Below are positions 1-13,293 of a DNA stretch of 64,000 nucleotides, one piece after another. Within the stretch, counting starts at the first letter, position 1; the number at the start of each line of letters is the position of its first letter. The notes beneath the pieces are model-generated. The model did not search any database. It saw nothing but the letters and a program-made list of their open reading frames with translations, and was not told the origin of the DNA. Position numbers and translations under genes: made by a program. The DNA is from Oryza sativa Japonica Group (Eukaryota; Streptophyta; Magnoliopsida; Poales; Poaceae), in assembly GCF_034140825.1 (NCBI RefSeq), contig NC_089036.1, forward strand, positions 126,501 to 190,500, written 5' to 3'.

Positions 1-91
1 TCGGTCGATCTAGCTCCTTGGATCTTGCATAGTACTAGTATATACACTACACAGATCGAGATATCTGATCCATCAATATATCGATGTGCAG

Positions 92-1290
92 GCGGTGCCA
101 AGGTGAAGGTTTGCGGATGCATTCAGTACCTCAACCTTTTGGGAGTGGCCATCGGTTACACCATCGCCGCCTCCATTAGCATGATGTATGTGCGTAGTTG
201 TTATATTTTGGGAGAAAGAGAGAGAGAGAGAGAGAGTAATAATAATTAATGGAAGAAATGCATGGTATAAATATGCAGGGCGATCCAGCGTTCCAACTGC
301 TTCCACGCGAGAGGAGAGCAGGATCCATGCCACGCCTCCAGCAACGTGTACATGATCATGTTCGGCATCGTCCAGGTGTTCTTCTCCCAGATCCCCGACT
401 TCGACCAAGTCTGGTGGCTCTCCATCCTCGCCGCCGTCATGTCCTTCACCTACTCCGCCGTCGGCCTCGCCCTCGGCGCCGCCCAGGTCGCCCAGAACCG
501 CACGTTCGCCGGCAGCGCCATGGGCGTCGCCGTGGGCTTCGTCACCAAGACCGGCGACGTCGTCACCCCCGCGCAGAAGGTGTGGCGCAACCTGCAGGCG
601 CTGGGGGACATCGCCTTCGCCTACTCCTACTCCATCATCCTCATCGAGATCCAGGACACGCTGCGGTCGCCGCCGGCGGAGGCGAGGACGATGCGGAAGG
701 CGACGGGGATCAGCGTGGTGGTGACGAGCGTGTTCTACCTGCTGTGCGGATGCATGGGGTACGCGGCGTTCGGCGACGACGCGCCGGGGAACCTCCTCAC
801 CGGCTTCGGCTTCTACAAGCCCTACTGGCTGCTGGACGTGGCCAACATGGCGATCGTGGTACACCTGGTGGGGGCGTACCAGGTGTACTGCCAGCCGCTC
901 TTCGCCTTCGTGGAGAGGAGGGCGGAGCGGCGGTGGCCCAACGGCCTCCCCGGCGGCGACTACGACCTGGGGTGGATAAAGGTGAGCGTGTTCAGGTTGG
1001 CGTGGCGGACGTGCTTCGTGGCGGTGACGACGGTGGTGGCGATGCTGCTGCCCTTCTTCAACGACGTGGTGGGCATCCTGGGGGCGCTCGGCTTCTGGCC
1101 GCTCACCGTCTACTTCCCCGTCGAGATGTACATCGCCCACCGCCGCATCCGGAGGTGGACAACCACCTGGGTCGGCCTGCAGGCGCTCAGCCTCGCCTGC
1201 CTTCTCGTCTCGCTCGCCGCCGCCGTCGGCTCCATCGCCGGCGTCCTGCTCGACCTCAAGTCCTACCGTCCATTCCGCTCCACCTACTAA
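92..1290 (+). CDS. Amino acid permease (AAP family), 3' part
   Basis: Proton-coupled amino acid importer of the plasma membrane (AAAP/ATF1 superfamily). Two exons are in the window, 92..185 and 279..1290, joined by a 93-bp intron (at|gtatgt ... atgcag); the start lies upstream of base 1. About 367 residues are visible of the roughly 470-480 usual for AAPs. Family hallmarks are VCGCIQYLNLLGVAIGYTIA, IPDFDQVWWLSILAAVMSF, GDVVTPAQKVWRNLQALGDI, a Gly-rich CGCMGYAAFGDDAPGNLLTG segment and the C-terminal FWPLTVYFPVEMYIA. Several hydrophobic membrane segments are evident. The second exon is strongly GC-biased at third positions, normal for grass genes. The family assignment is firm; which AAP paralogue it is, and its substrate range, cannot be told from this part. 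Confidence 0.95.
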
Positions 1291-3018
<1,728 letters not shown>

Positions 3019-3027
3019 AATATTTTC

Positions 3028-3815
3028 GAGCATTGCTCCGGTCCAGCATATTGTACCTCGAGGTACCAATTTAAATCTGGCCGTTCATTCACGGAGGGTA
3101 AGATAGAAAATATCACACGCTAAGCAGCTCGTGATGCTCCTTCTCTCTGACTGAGTGACTGTGTCAACGAAGACTCCAAGAGCAACTGAGCAAGTCCAAA
3201 CCAAGAGCAAGGGCGTGGTGGGAGCGGGACGAGGGGTGGTCGGCGCCGGTGGTGCCGGAGGCGTTGGCGGCGGGGTGTTGGACGGCGGCGCGTTGGGCGC
3301 CGGCGGTGTCTGCACGGCGGCGAGGTAACGAGGAGCAGGAGGGGTGGTCGGCGCCGGTGGTGTTGGACAGCGGCGCCTGCGTCGGAGGCTGCTACGCGGC
3401 GGCGGAGGCGACGAGGACCTGCGTCAGTTGTCGATGTGCTCGAATCCGGTAGCGATAGGGGAAGGGCCGCGGTAGGCGTATGTCACCGGCGAGCTTGGGG
3501 GAAGTGATGCACGGAGGCTCGTCGGCCCCCTCCACCTCCACTCCGGTTAGCCTGTCCATCCCTGGTGAGAGCCATCGATCAATGCAGGCATGCAGCATCT
3601 TTTGGAGAGAGAAAAGACAGGAGGAAGATGAAGAAGATACATGCGAAATTACTTAACTACCCTTGCTTCTTTAGTACCTCTCTATGCTCTGTAAAATCAC
3701 GTGGACAATACTACTAGGTACAACTCTTTCTCACCCGTTGGATCAAACGAAATCGATGGCTCAAATTGCATGTACCGGTAGGTACCAAGGTACCTGCTGG
3801 ACAGTAAAAATTATC
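3028..3815. mobile_element. MULE-type element with GC-rich interior (Pack-MULE-like)
   Basis: A 788-bp insertion flanked by an identical 9-bp direct repeat, aatattttc, at 3019-3027 and 3816-3824, the duplication length of Mutator-like elements. The ends form imperfect inverted repeats: the left starts gagcattgctccggtccagc and the reverse complement of the right starts gataatttttactgtccagc. Both continue with related gtacct/ggtacc and caattt..gagggtaagatag/gggtgagaaag blocks. The interior (about 3190-3600) is GC-rich and includes a repeated block, aggggtggtcggcgccggtg, at about 3232 and 3340. That composition is unlike the AT-rich flanks and suggests captured gene sequence. No transposase is present. 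Confidence 0.7.
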
Positions 3816-3824
3816 AATATTTTC

Positions 3825-4500
3825 ATGTGTTCCAACTCTTAATGTATGATGCTATCACATAAACAACATGTCTTTTATACCGGTTTGGGTGGCGTAGTAC
3901 CTACGTAATTTATGCTAAAATCTATGTGATTTTAGAAATGACATTTCAATTCATCTATTTATTAGCGGGAGTTGGGGATATGCCCCCATCACCTTTTTTT
4001 TATGTCTTTCTTCTTACTTTAAGATTTTTTTTTACTATGTACCCATTGGTAGAACTAGAGATGTAATCCATTTCTATTAAACTTTAATTAAATTAGAGTG
4101 ACTTCTTCAATAAAGGATCTTTATCAGGAGGGGACGATCTCAAGTAGCTGCCTTTTTTTTTTCTTTTTAAGAGAACGCTATAAAATTGATCATATATTGA
4201 AGGACGAAACAAATAATCCACGATAATATAATCAGATAATTAAAAGGATCAGATGGACAGAGGGAGAGAGCCAAACATAGAGGGGCGGGTTAATCAGGAG
4301 GTAAGAACAAGTGGAGAAGACAAGGATAAGAGATGAGAAGAGCAATGAGCTATGTATCAATAAAATAATTGATGACCTGGCAGCTTAGCTTAATTAGTGC
4401 AGCTGGAACTGATAGGCGCGCGATTGATAGCTTATAAATCGAAGGAGGGGGAAGGCCTCATCTCCGTGCATCTCGCTACCTAACCTAGCTAACCTCCTCT
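3825..4500. other. Intergenic spacer and promoter-side region of the rhodanese gene
   Basis: AT-rich sequence with homopolymer T tracts and no coding signal. From about 4250 on it should contain the promoter of the downstream rhodanese gene. No TATA box can be assigned with confidence. Confidence 0.4.
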
Positions 4501-4561
4501 CTTCTTCTTCTTCTTCTTCTTCTTCTTCTTCTTCTTCTTCTTCTTCTTCTTCTTCTTCTTC
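4501..4561. repeat. (CTT)n microsatellite upstream of the rhodanese start
   Basis: About twenty CTT repeats ending some 130 bp before the ATG at 4692, so probably in the 5' UTR or core promoter. Pyrimidine-rich repeats are common in plant leader sequences. Confidence 0.95.
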
Positions 4562-4691
4562 TAGGCTAGCACTGCACGTGCCCAACTAACACATACATTC
4601 ATCATATATACACCTCCTCCTCCTTCTTCCTCTAAGTTGTGTGTGCATATATAATCTACTAGTAGAGAGCAGGGCTAGGCTAGCAATTGCA

Positions 4692-6729
4692 ATGGCGCCT
4701 CCCTATGAAACCAGGTCAGTCAGATCAGAATTATATATATTTATGTACTAATTCATGACCTGCTAGCAACTAGATAGTAAAAGAGTTATAATCTATATAT
4801 ATGAAGAAATTGAAATCTCGGTATATATGTATCTGCCTTAATGCATGCAGCGCCGCCGGCTCTGAATCGCCGGTGCCGGTGGTAACGGTGGATGTGGCGG
4901 CGGCGAGCGACCTTATCACCTCGGCCGGCCACCGTTACGTCGACGTCAGGTACTACTACCTATCTGTCTGTCTGTCTTTGCATCCTCCCCTAGCTATATC
5001 TATCGATATCATGTAGGAGTATATGAATATCAGGATATATATGATCCATCCTTAATTAATTTCTTCATGCATGAGCAACGAGAGCATATATATATACCTC
5101 CTAATTAATTTGTTGGAGAAATGAAATTACAGCACATGCATGACTATGTGTGCTGGTATCTTCGTCTGATTGATAGAGCAATTAAACATGATTATGCAGG
5201 ACAGAGGAGGAAATGAACAAGGGCCATCTACACAACTCCCTCAACGTGCCCTTCATGTTCGTCACGCCGCAAGGCAAGTCAGCCAGCCGATTAATTCACT
5301 TTAATCTGTCCAGATTTTTACACCATTTTTCATCGTCGTCCAAATAACTAGCGTAATCAATATATATACTCTTATGATTCAATACTAGTACTTTAAGAAT
5401 TTGGAACAAGAAATTCTGTCTACACATATCGATCTCGTTCTCGCTCAAACATATCCATCCACTCCTATCATTTTCATGAATAGTAATTTCCCACTACAAA
5501 ACGATATACTACTATATGCATGATGCTTCTGGTTGTTGGGTTGTGTCTGTACCTGGGCATGTTGAGCATCTGATTTATGAACGTGGACGTGTGCTCGTCC
5601 AGGTACATACGGGGGGAGTAATTAACAAGCATGATTATATTTATGAGCGTTATTATCATCCATGTTGCAGGGAGGGAAAAGAATCCTCTGTTTGTGGAGC
5701 AGTTCTCGTCGCTGGTGAGCAAAGAGGAGCATGTGGTTGTGGTACGATACGAATTAAAATTAAAATTCCCCAAAAAAATATTTATTTGACAAGAAATAAT
5801 ATATGTGCTCGATCTAATTGACGAACCTTGTAATAAAAATAAACAATCCAACTATTAGGGGTGCCAAAGCGGGAAGAGGTCGGAGCTAGCATGCGTTGAT
5901 CTCCTTGAAGCAGTAAGTTTGATGTTTTTAATCAAACACGTACTAGTTGCACTTGTACTTGATCGACCATCATCTCTCTCTACGTTTCTCATTGCCTTGT
6001 TGATGGCTCTGTCTCTTGTTCCCTGTTTACTTCCCACACACAAAAAAAAAATTACACCATATCACATAGAACATTTGAACACATACATACATGATTAAAT
6101 ATAGGCTAAAAAAACAACTAATTACGCAGATTGTGACTAATTTGCGAGACAAATCTTTTAAACTTAATTTCTCCATGATTTCACAATGTGGGCTACAATA
6201 AACATTTGCTAATGATGGGTTAAATAGGCTAAATTCGTCTCACGGTTTACTGACGTATTCTATAATTAGTTTTTTTATTAGTGCCCAAACACCCATGCGA
6301 TACCTTTTATAATACCCGATGTGACACGCCAAAACTTTACACATTTGAATCTAAACACTCCCTTAATATACATACAGTGAAACAAATAAAGTAAAGGAAG
6401 ACGGGACAGGTCATGATTCATACTCCTCGTCTAAAAAAATGAATATATAACTGGATGTAACATATTGTAGTATAACGAATCTGAACAACGATATATTCAG
6501 ATTCATAATATTAAAATGTTTCACATCCAGTTTTAGATTGATTTTTTATAGAATAGATTGGTTTTTTATGGAACGGAGGGAGAGTACGAGTGAGTTGTAA
6601 CATGACTGACATACAGTATATATGTATCTGCAACAGGGGTTCAAGAACGTGAAGAACATGGGAGGAGGCTACGCAGCGTGGCTCGACAATGGATTCCCCA
6701 TAAACACTCCTCCTCATACAATGTATTAA
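4692..6729 (+). CDS. Single-domain rhodanese sulfurtransferase (STR16/18-like)
   Basis: Small thiosulfate:cyanide sulfurtransferase-type protein of about 137 aa, similar in layout to Arabidopsis STR16/STR18 and the senescence-associated Din family. Six exons: 4692..4714, 4851..4949, 5200..5273, 5671..5741, 5859..5912, 6637..6729. The active-site loop CQSGKRS carries the catalytic Cys and the CxxGxR pattern needed to bind the persulfide. Upstream are the rhodanese motifs YVDVRTEEE and GHLHNSLNVPF, and downstream GGGYAAWLDNGFP. No convincing transit peptide is seen (start MAPPYETSAA), so a cytosolic location is likely, though this is inference. Intron 3 uses a GC donor (caag|gcaagt). Intron 5 holds a MITE fragment. 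All joins keep frame and the length fits the family. Confidence 0.93.
6090..6365. mobile_element. Fragment of an abundant rice MITE in rhodanese intron 5
   Basis: Contains blocks known from a very common rice DNA-transposon-derived repeat: gactaatttgcgagacaaatc, tacaataaacatttgctaatg, attcgtctcacggtttactga and gatgtgacacgccaaaactt. The last two thirds are recognisable, but the terminal repeats are worn and no target duplication could be assigned. It lies between exons 5 and 6 and does not disturb the reading frame. Confidence 0.65.
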
Positions 6730-7392
6730 CGCTTTGCAGCACCGATGAGATGAGCGAGTGATAAACACGGACTCTACTGTATCTACTGTATCTCATTCCA
6801 ACCCCTCTTCTCATCTGCCTGCTAGCCGCTGCTTCGTGTGCCCTGCCATGTATATGTATGTGCGTCCTGTTTTCCTGTTTGTTACTACTGGTATTATGGA
6901 GGCAGCCAATTGAATAAAATTGATCATCATGCATGCAATGCACGATGCGTCTGCAAATCTCCGGGATGACATCAATCAACCAAGTAGCTACACATGTTCA
7001 AGGACTTTATTATCTCTAAATCAGCATATTGTGGCCGGTTTGCCAATCCACCATAACAGTAGGCGTGAGGCAGAGCCTCTGGTTACAAATCCAAACGAAC
7101 GACTCATACCAAAGGGGCAGGCCACCTTATGCAAGAATCATCAATCAAACGTTTGCTTCTCTTGCCATCTGCTATGTGCTGCGCCGTTGGCACTAAAGCA
7201 TTGATTGATCGATCACCTCAAAAATTACAGTCTCACATCTCAGACTGCCGGTTGCAGGGCAAAGTGTAGAGAAACCAACATCCAAACAAATGAAGACCAC
7301 ACATCACACGGTTAGATGTGCAATTAGCTCTTTCTTTGGACGTCCATCGCCACAGCCAGATGGCGAGCTCCACAGGACAAACAAATTGATGA
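6730..7392. other. Convergent 3' flanks of rhodanese and mitochondrial S5 genes
   Basis: The two genes are tail to tail here, so this stretch should contain both 3' UTRs. There is an AATAAA-like signal (gaataaaattg) at about 6911 for the plus-strand gene. No further coding sequence was seen. Confidence 0.5.
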
Positions 7393-9939
7393 CTACAATA
7401 AGTATGACTCAACCACGGTCCGCCCAAACTTCTGCTCAACATCCTTTGGCGTTTCAATCTGCAAACAAAGCAACATGACAAATCATTTCTCTACTTGAAA
7501 AAAAAAAATAAAGGAAGAAATAAATATTGCCCAAATGTTGCAATGAGAAGCTAAATATATTTCGAGTAACGGGCACTCACGGCGTTTAATGCTATGAAGA
7601 GAGCTTTGATAACATTCAGGGGGTTCCTTGAACCAATAATCTGCAAGTAAAAGACAGAAAATTACTACTATCTTTCAAGCACGGATGGAGTGATAACTGG
7701 TTGCCTATCTAGAAGAAGTGCACCTTTGACTTGACGTTGCTGAAACCAGCTAAATACAGTACTGTTTCAACCGTCCTACCAGCAGCAGACATTCCACTTC
7801 TCATTGGTCCAGGCCAGAGGTATATCTTAACATACACAAGCAGCAACCATGTCCACATAAGTTGCAGCAAAACCACAGATAAATAAGAAGAGCGCTAAGA
7901 TACACAGATGTGTTTTTACCTTTGTCTTCTCATATTTGGCCTGAATTGCATGAGCAATTGTGTGGTCCTCATATCGCTCCATGTAATGGAGGTCCTGGAA
8001 GCATTTCTCATAAGCCTGCAAACGAAAAAAAAAATCAATAAAGGTATTGGATGCCAGCAAGAGGCATAAATTAGCTCAGGTATTAGTCTAATCAGATGTC
8101 CAAACCCGCAATTGAGGATCCTCGACGACAATATATAAGAGGAAGCTACTGGTATAGGGCCATAAGAAAAAAAAAACTCTACTGCATCTAGTAATAAATC
8201 CTGCATTAACAAGGATATAAATGAAAAAGGTTCTGAAATGAGAAAAAAGGCATATGCAGTGCACATAGGTTAGCACCACAATCACTGCACAAACATCCCA
8301 AAAGAAAAGGTGAACAAGCCAACAATGAAATGGATAACACATCAGCGACTATTCTTTGCGCGCTGAATGAGAAGGCAATCATAAAGTCGCACCGACTACA
8401 AGAAAAGGCTCTACCAAACAAGTTGTAGACGTGGCACTGAAACGTAAGTTGAATAAGAAAGATCCATACCCTTTGAATTGCAATCTTGGCTGTCGGACCT
8501 CTAGCTTTTGCAAATCCTACAACACCATGGTAGTTTCCAGTCGCTAACAATGCTGTGAATTTTGCTATTTGGCCTCCCTGAGACGTGAAATGCATAATTG
8601 GGTAATGGGTCAGACAAAAGGGTATTACTAGTAGGCGTGATCATTTGAATTCGAACTAAGAGAATTCACCTTTGTGACTTTACACGTCCGATTAACATCA
8701 ATGACCTTGACGTCAAAACCCTGTAAAGTGCACAAGATTTGTAACTAGGTAATACCAATAACAACAAGTGAAAGCAATGTAACCACAGGATAGGGTGCTG
8801 GCCAATCCAATGAAAGCTCGGAGATGAACATCACTTACTTTCCTGTACATAGGTCTCCTCTTATGCTCCGTGAGGGAGTTGCGCTCTTCAACAAGATCCT
8901 TAATTTCCTCCTCTAGAACTCTGCCCTTCTTACCAAACGTATGATCTAACTCAGCTAATTTCTCCTCGATCTTCTTTTCGATAGAATTCAACTTCTCTAT
9001 GAGCAGATCATCCTTCTCCTTGTCTTCATTGAATTCCTCGTCGTCGTCGTCGTCACCAGCCCCTTGGATCATCTGCTTCTCCCTGTCAAAGCCAGCATTG
9101 AGCACAAGATCCTCCGGAGAGCCGACCTGCTGGTGTTGGATGACCCCGAAATTGGAGGGGTTGCTGGGATCGTATGCTTCCCTGCATTCCATGATTCTAA
9201 CAGCTCGGTTAAGCTTCTGGAGGAGAAGAAAGCGGTCCTTGCCGGTGGCATCTTTGAGGCGGTTCATCATGTCGCCGATGACTCTGTACTCCAGTGGAAG
9301 CTTCAAATGGCGCTCCTCGAATCTGTCGATCTTGGTCATCCATTTGTGGGCATCGTCAAGGGTTTCTGGCAACAGCGGGAGGTGTTTGAAGTGGGCATTG
9401 GCGAAGGAAGGAAGGAAGGAAGGAAGAGGGGAATGGGCTTTACCGGCTTCGGCGAAGGAGCGTAGGAGTTCGGAGTGGCGGTTGCACTTGCGCTCGAACT
9501 CGTCGACGCGGCGCTTGATGGCGTCAGGGGTGTAGCGCTCGTCCTCCTCGTCACTGTCGGAGTCGGTGGGCTCCCAGAAGGAATCGTCCGGCGCGGCCTC
9601 CTCCTTGGCCCTGCGGCGCTCGAGCTTCTCGATGAGCGGCTTGACGCCCAGGTAGTCCTCATCCTCACCCTCATCCTCATCCTCCTCCTGGCGGTCCCGC
9701 TGGCGCTCTCGCTGGAGCTCGGCGAAGAGGTCGTGGATGACCCGCTCGCTCTGGATCTGCTTGAGCCTAGAGCTGCCGGAGGAGGCGTTGGCGGAGAAGG
9801 CGAAGTGGCGGCGAGGGGAGGCGATCCGCAGGGTTAGATGGTGGGTGGAGGATACGGGAGGGCTGGGGCGCAGGGAGAGGAGGCGCGCCCACGCGGCGGA
9901 GGCGGCGGCGCGGGACCGGGCGGCGGCGGAGGAGGCCAT
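7393..9939 (-). CDS. Mitochondrial small-subunit ribosomal protein S5 (uS5m)
   Basis: Seven exons (8839..9939, 8670..8720, 8470..8577, 7920..8015, 7724..7825, 7581..7640, 7393..7458) give about 527 aa. The last 165 residues are the S5 fold: GFDVKVIDVNRTCKVTKGGQ, then NYHGVVGFAKARG, then the C-terminal S5 domain WPGPMRSGMSAAGRTVETVL and SRNPLNVIKALFIALN. The first 367 residues are a long plant-specific extension rich in charged and acidic tracts (EEDEDEGEDED, DDDDDEE), as in Arabidopsis At1g64880-type proteins. The N-terminus is Arg/Ala/Ser-rich and acid-free for about 60 residues, consistent with a mitochondrial presequence. The ATG at 9939 (MASSAAARSRAAAS) is preferred to an upstream in-frame ATG at 10035 because it starts the presequence-like segment. 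A single TGGGCC site II motif lies about 110 bp upstream. Confidence 0.9.
9403..9426. repeat. (GAAG)6 microsatellite inside an S5m coding exon
   Basis: Six tetranucleotide copies in exon 1 of the S5m gene, read on the minus strand as Leu-Pro-Ser-Phe repeats (LPSFLPSF). The present length keeps the frame open. Confidence 0.9.
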
Positions 9940-10079
9940 GAACCTCCCGGCGGCGGAGGAGGAGAAGGGTTTTGGTAGCCAAGTGACTACTGGACCTTCC
10001 GGACTATACTGACTTGTGTGTCGGCCTGCCCCCATCTACATTTCTTAGTGGCCCATCTATCTATCTATCTATCTATCTA

Positions 10080-12687
10080 CGAATAAGTTCATTTAAGGTC
10101 CTTTAACTTGACAGCGCGTTCGATTTTATCCTTGAACAAAAAAAAAATCAGATACAACGGGTCCCTCAATTATCAAAATCGGTACAATATAGGTCCCACG
10201 ACAGTATATCGGGTGGTTTTGTCCGCCGTTGCAATCTAAGTCAGCGTGCGCCCAACATGTCAGGGCTCCCCTCACCCGTTATTCTCTCTTTCTCTCTACC
10301 CTTTCCCCCTTCCTTTTCCTAGTCTAATACTCCAATACCATCAATGATGAAGCAGGGTTAAGGATACCTGTTGGGAGGGTGGGGGATGAACATCGGCATT
10401 GGCACAGCCCCTCTTCCCTATCTTTCGTTTCCAACGGCTGTAGGATAGAGGTAGCTAGCGGTGGTAGAGGCGGGACACGACGAGGTGGTAGTAGTGATAG
10501 CCGATGAGGAGCAAAGGGAGACCAAGGCCCGCGACAGTGGTGTCGACATCTTCCTTGCAACTGACATTGTCGTCGTTGGCTCGTCTTGTCACCATCTCCC
10601 TCCGACGCAATGGTGCAACCCCATATTCGCATCGCCGTTACATCAGCCACACGAAGGAGGAGGATGAAGGGAGCTCACCAGCGATGAGGAGCAGCGAGAA
10701 TGAGGACGGGCGAAGGAGGAGCTGCTGGAGGCCTGGAGCGAGGTGACCTAGTAGGCAAGCAGTGGTGGCAGCGGGCGTCGGGACAGGGCGCAACGGTCCA
10801 TGGATGTCAATTGTCGTCCTCCTCACCATTGGTCTTCTCTAGTGACGCTTTCACCACCTCCACCGATGCTAACCCTAACGCTGGTGCTGCCATCCCCACC
10901 TCTACCGATGAACATGCCACCCCCTCTGCCCATCACATGTGAGCCTACCACCACCACCCTTGACGTCATAGTCGGCCTCCTCCAGCTCCAAGTCCCCCCA
11001 ACAACTGGACCGTGCTGGCCAATGAGATGTGAACAAGGGGAGGAAGAGAGAGAGAGAGGTGAAGAGAGCCCTGAATACGGGTCCCACACTAACTCACACG
11101 CTGTTGACTCAGGTTAAATTGTCACGTCGGACAAAACCATCAATTATACTGTCGTGGGATGTATATTTGTTAACAGTGAAATTTGGTAAGCCCGGAGTAA
11201 TCATCGGCTTAGAGTCAGCATCGTCTTCGAAGTCCTGAGATTAGCCGATGAGAGTTGCCAAGTCGTCAGTTGTCGAATTCTTGCTATATTCAGTTAAGGA
11301 AATTGATCTACTAAAGGAAGCTTATCCAGAAGAGACCGAGTTCAAAGAGAATACGGCACGACAAGTTATCTATTAATTAGGAATAGTTTATTAGTTTCCT
11401 TTTATCTTTAGGAAAGTGTGTTTAGTGTTCTATAAGGACTTTATCTTTTCCTTTTATCTTTAGGAAAGTTTCTTTCTTGTCCGACAAGGATTTGTATCAA
11501 TCCATGGGTATAAATATGTACACCCGGGGTCTATGTAATTTATCTTCACGATCAATACAATTCGGCGCATCGCCACCTTTTACCTTTTCTACTTTATTTT
11601 ATCGTCCGGCGGGACTTGGCACCTGACGCGGGGCTGCATCGGTGTTCGATCTCCAGAGAAGGGGTAAGTCCAATGTTCCGTCGGCCCAGGCAATTGTCTC
11701 ATCTACATCGGCGTCGTTCAAGGCTGCATTAGTACATTCGACCTCTTGGATTGCTCTGGTTTGGATGATATATTTGCTTACCTATTTATCATATGTCTCT
11801 GTTAATCTAGTCTTAGCATATCAATTTAGCTCTATCGGCTGCTTCTCGTTTTAGGGTTTCTGCCGGTATCGGCTAAATCTTCATGCTAGATTAGATTAGC
11901 TTAGACATCTACCACCCTGAAAATTCAGTCGACGGCTTGATTGTCTAGATATTGTGTTTCTTTTCATACTTAGTGCTGCATCAGTTAAGTTTGATCTACT
12001 AAGTCGTGCTTAGAACCATAATCTCTAGCCTGCCTTTGACTGCCAATAAGGGTTTCATCGGGGTTTCAGCCGATGAGTTATCTAGGCGTTGCATCGACTC
12101 ATAAGGATTGCATATACATATAAGTTGGATTTAGCCGATGACAACAAATGTTTCACTGTTTAATCTAATATTGTGGATTTCATGACATCGGACCTCCAGC
12201 CGATGTGTGCTTTAACCTTCGGATCAATGCCTATTTATCATATCATTATTTACCGATTGGTTTATACTAGATTATATTGTTATTTTATTACATCATCATC
12301 AGCCGATTGCCTTTATATCATCATCTACATTGGACATATAGCCGATTGCTTAAACCCTATCTCTATCGGCTGGTATAGGCATCGGCTATTATCGTCTATC
12401 GGCTGGAACTACTCCATCGGCTTGTCATCCGATCGACTGTTTTGATCTACTATTTGCATATCTTGTCAGTTGCAGGATCAAACTGACTGGCACGCCCGCA
12501 TCTCACCAATCTTTGGACCTGCACAAGAGCTAAGCAGATCTCCTAGGCCGGTGTGTTCGATTTTTTCGTCAACAATATTACACCGGTTATGACGGTTGAG
12601 TGATCCGTTATATCTGTTTTTTTTTTTCTGTTAAAGGATGACATCAGACTCGTTGTCAAGTTAAGGGACCTATAATGAACTTATTTC
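10080..12687. mobile_element. MULE-like element with long inverted repeats, containing a nested solo LTR
   Basis: The left end reads cgaataagttcatttaagg and the reverse complement of the right end gaaataagttcattatagg; both continue into (t)cctttaacttgaca / cccttaacttgaca. Further inside, gtcccacgacagtat..ggttttgtccg on the left is matched by its inverted copy at about 11125-11160 on the right, so the arms are long. Possible 9-bp target duplication, atctatcta / atctatgta (8 of 9), but the left copy lies in a CTAT microsatellite. The GC-richer core (about 10330-11110) holds no recognisable gene. Without the nested LTR the element is about 1.2 kb. Confidence 0.6.
11168..12574. mobile_element. 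Solo LTR, probably Gypsy-type, with 5-bp target duplication
   Basis: A 1407-bp block starts TGTTAACAGTG and ends TCGTCAACA. It is flanked by identical 5-bp repeats atatt at 11163-11167 and 12575-12579. It has a promoter-like gggtataaatatg at about 11507 and no internal coding region. TG..CA ends, a 5-bp duplication and no partner LTR define a solo LTR left by recombination. Gypsy origin is inferred from its size and general look. It sits inside the right arm of the MULE-like element and so is younger than that element. Confidence 0.85.
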
Positions 12688-12985
12688 ATCTATGTATCAC
12701 ATATAGAATATGATTGGGGTCCAGCCCAAGAGAGTCCGACAGATAGCGAGGAGGAGGAGGAGATTAGTGTCTACAAAAGAGAAGGAAGGAAGGAGAGGCG
12801 GAGAGGAAAGAGAAAGAGGATCGTCTCGGCTCGTCGTCTTCTAGCTAGGGTTCGTAAGTTCTAGGGTTTGCGATGATCCCCAACTCCTCCTCCCTCTAGT
12901 ATTTCGAGCGAATTCTCCAACACTTTCACCCAGCCGCGCGCGAGAGGAGAAGGAAGATAGATAGATAGATCGCTCCGCACATACT

Positions 12986-13108
12986 ATGGTGCTCACCCCA
13001 TCGCCGTCTCCACCGCCGATGCTCCCCAAGAAGCTCCGCGCGCTCGGTCCAGGCTTGAATCCCTTTGCTCCCTTCGGCATGGGTAACTACTATTCCTCCT
13101 CTCGCTAA
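12986..13108 (+). other. Upstream ORF or alternative first exon of the PIA-type gene
   Basis: A 40-codon ORF ([20 protein letters not shown]...) lies about 190 bp before the chosen start of the ankyrin gene, in its probable transcribed leader. A candidate splice donor (g|gtaact) occurs inside it at about 13083. It may be a uORF or, if spliced, a different leader. I cannot decide from sequence alone. Confidence 0.35.
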
Positions 13109-13293
13109 TATATTTCTCCTCGCTCGATCCATCTTCCCCCACCTCCCCCCTTCTCAAACAATTAATCCCCTTCCCGATTCGATTCGATTCGGTTCGGTTC
13201 GCTTTCGGACTCGGTTTCAATTTCGATTCTCCCTCCGTCGTCGCGGCCCTATTCTAGCCGCCCCCTCCCCTCCGCTCGATTGCCTGCCTCCGG

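Noticed and set aside
73-1140. Long minus-strand open frame opposite the permease
   Set aside because: It is the complement of a GC-rich exon; the plus strand gives a clear AAP protein and this frame has only His/Arg/Pro-rich low-complexity sequence.
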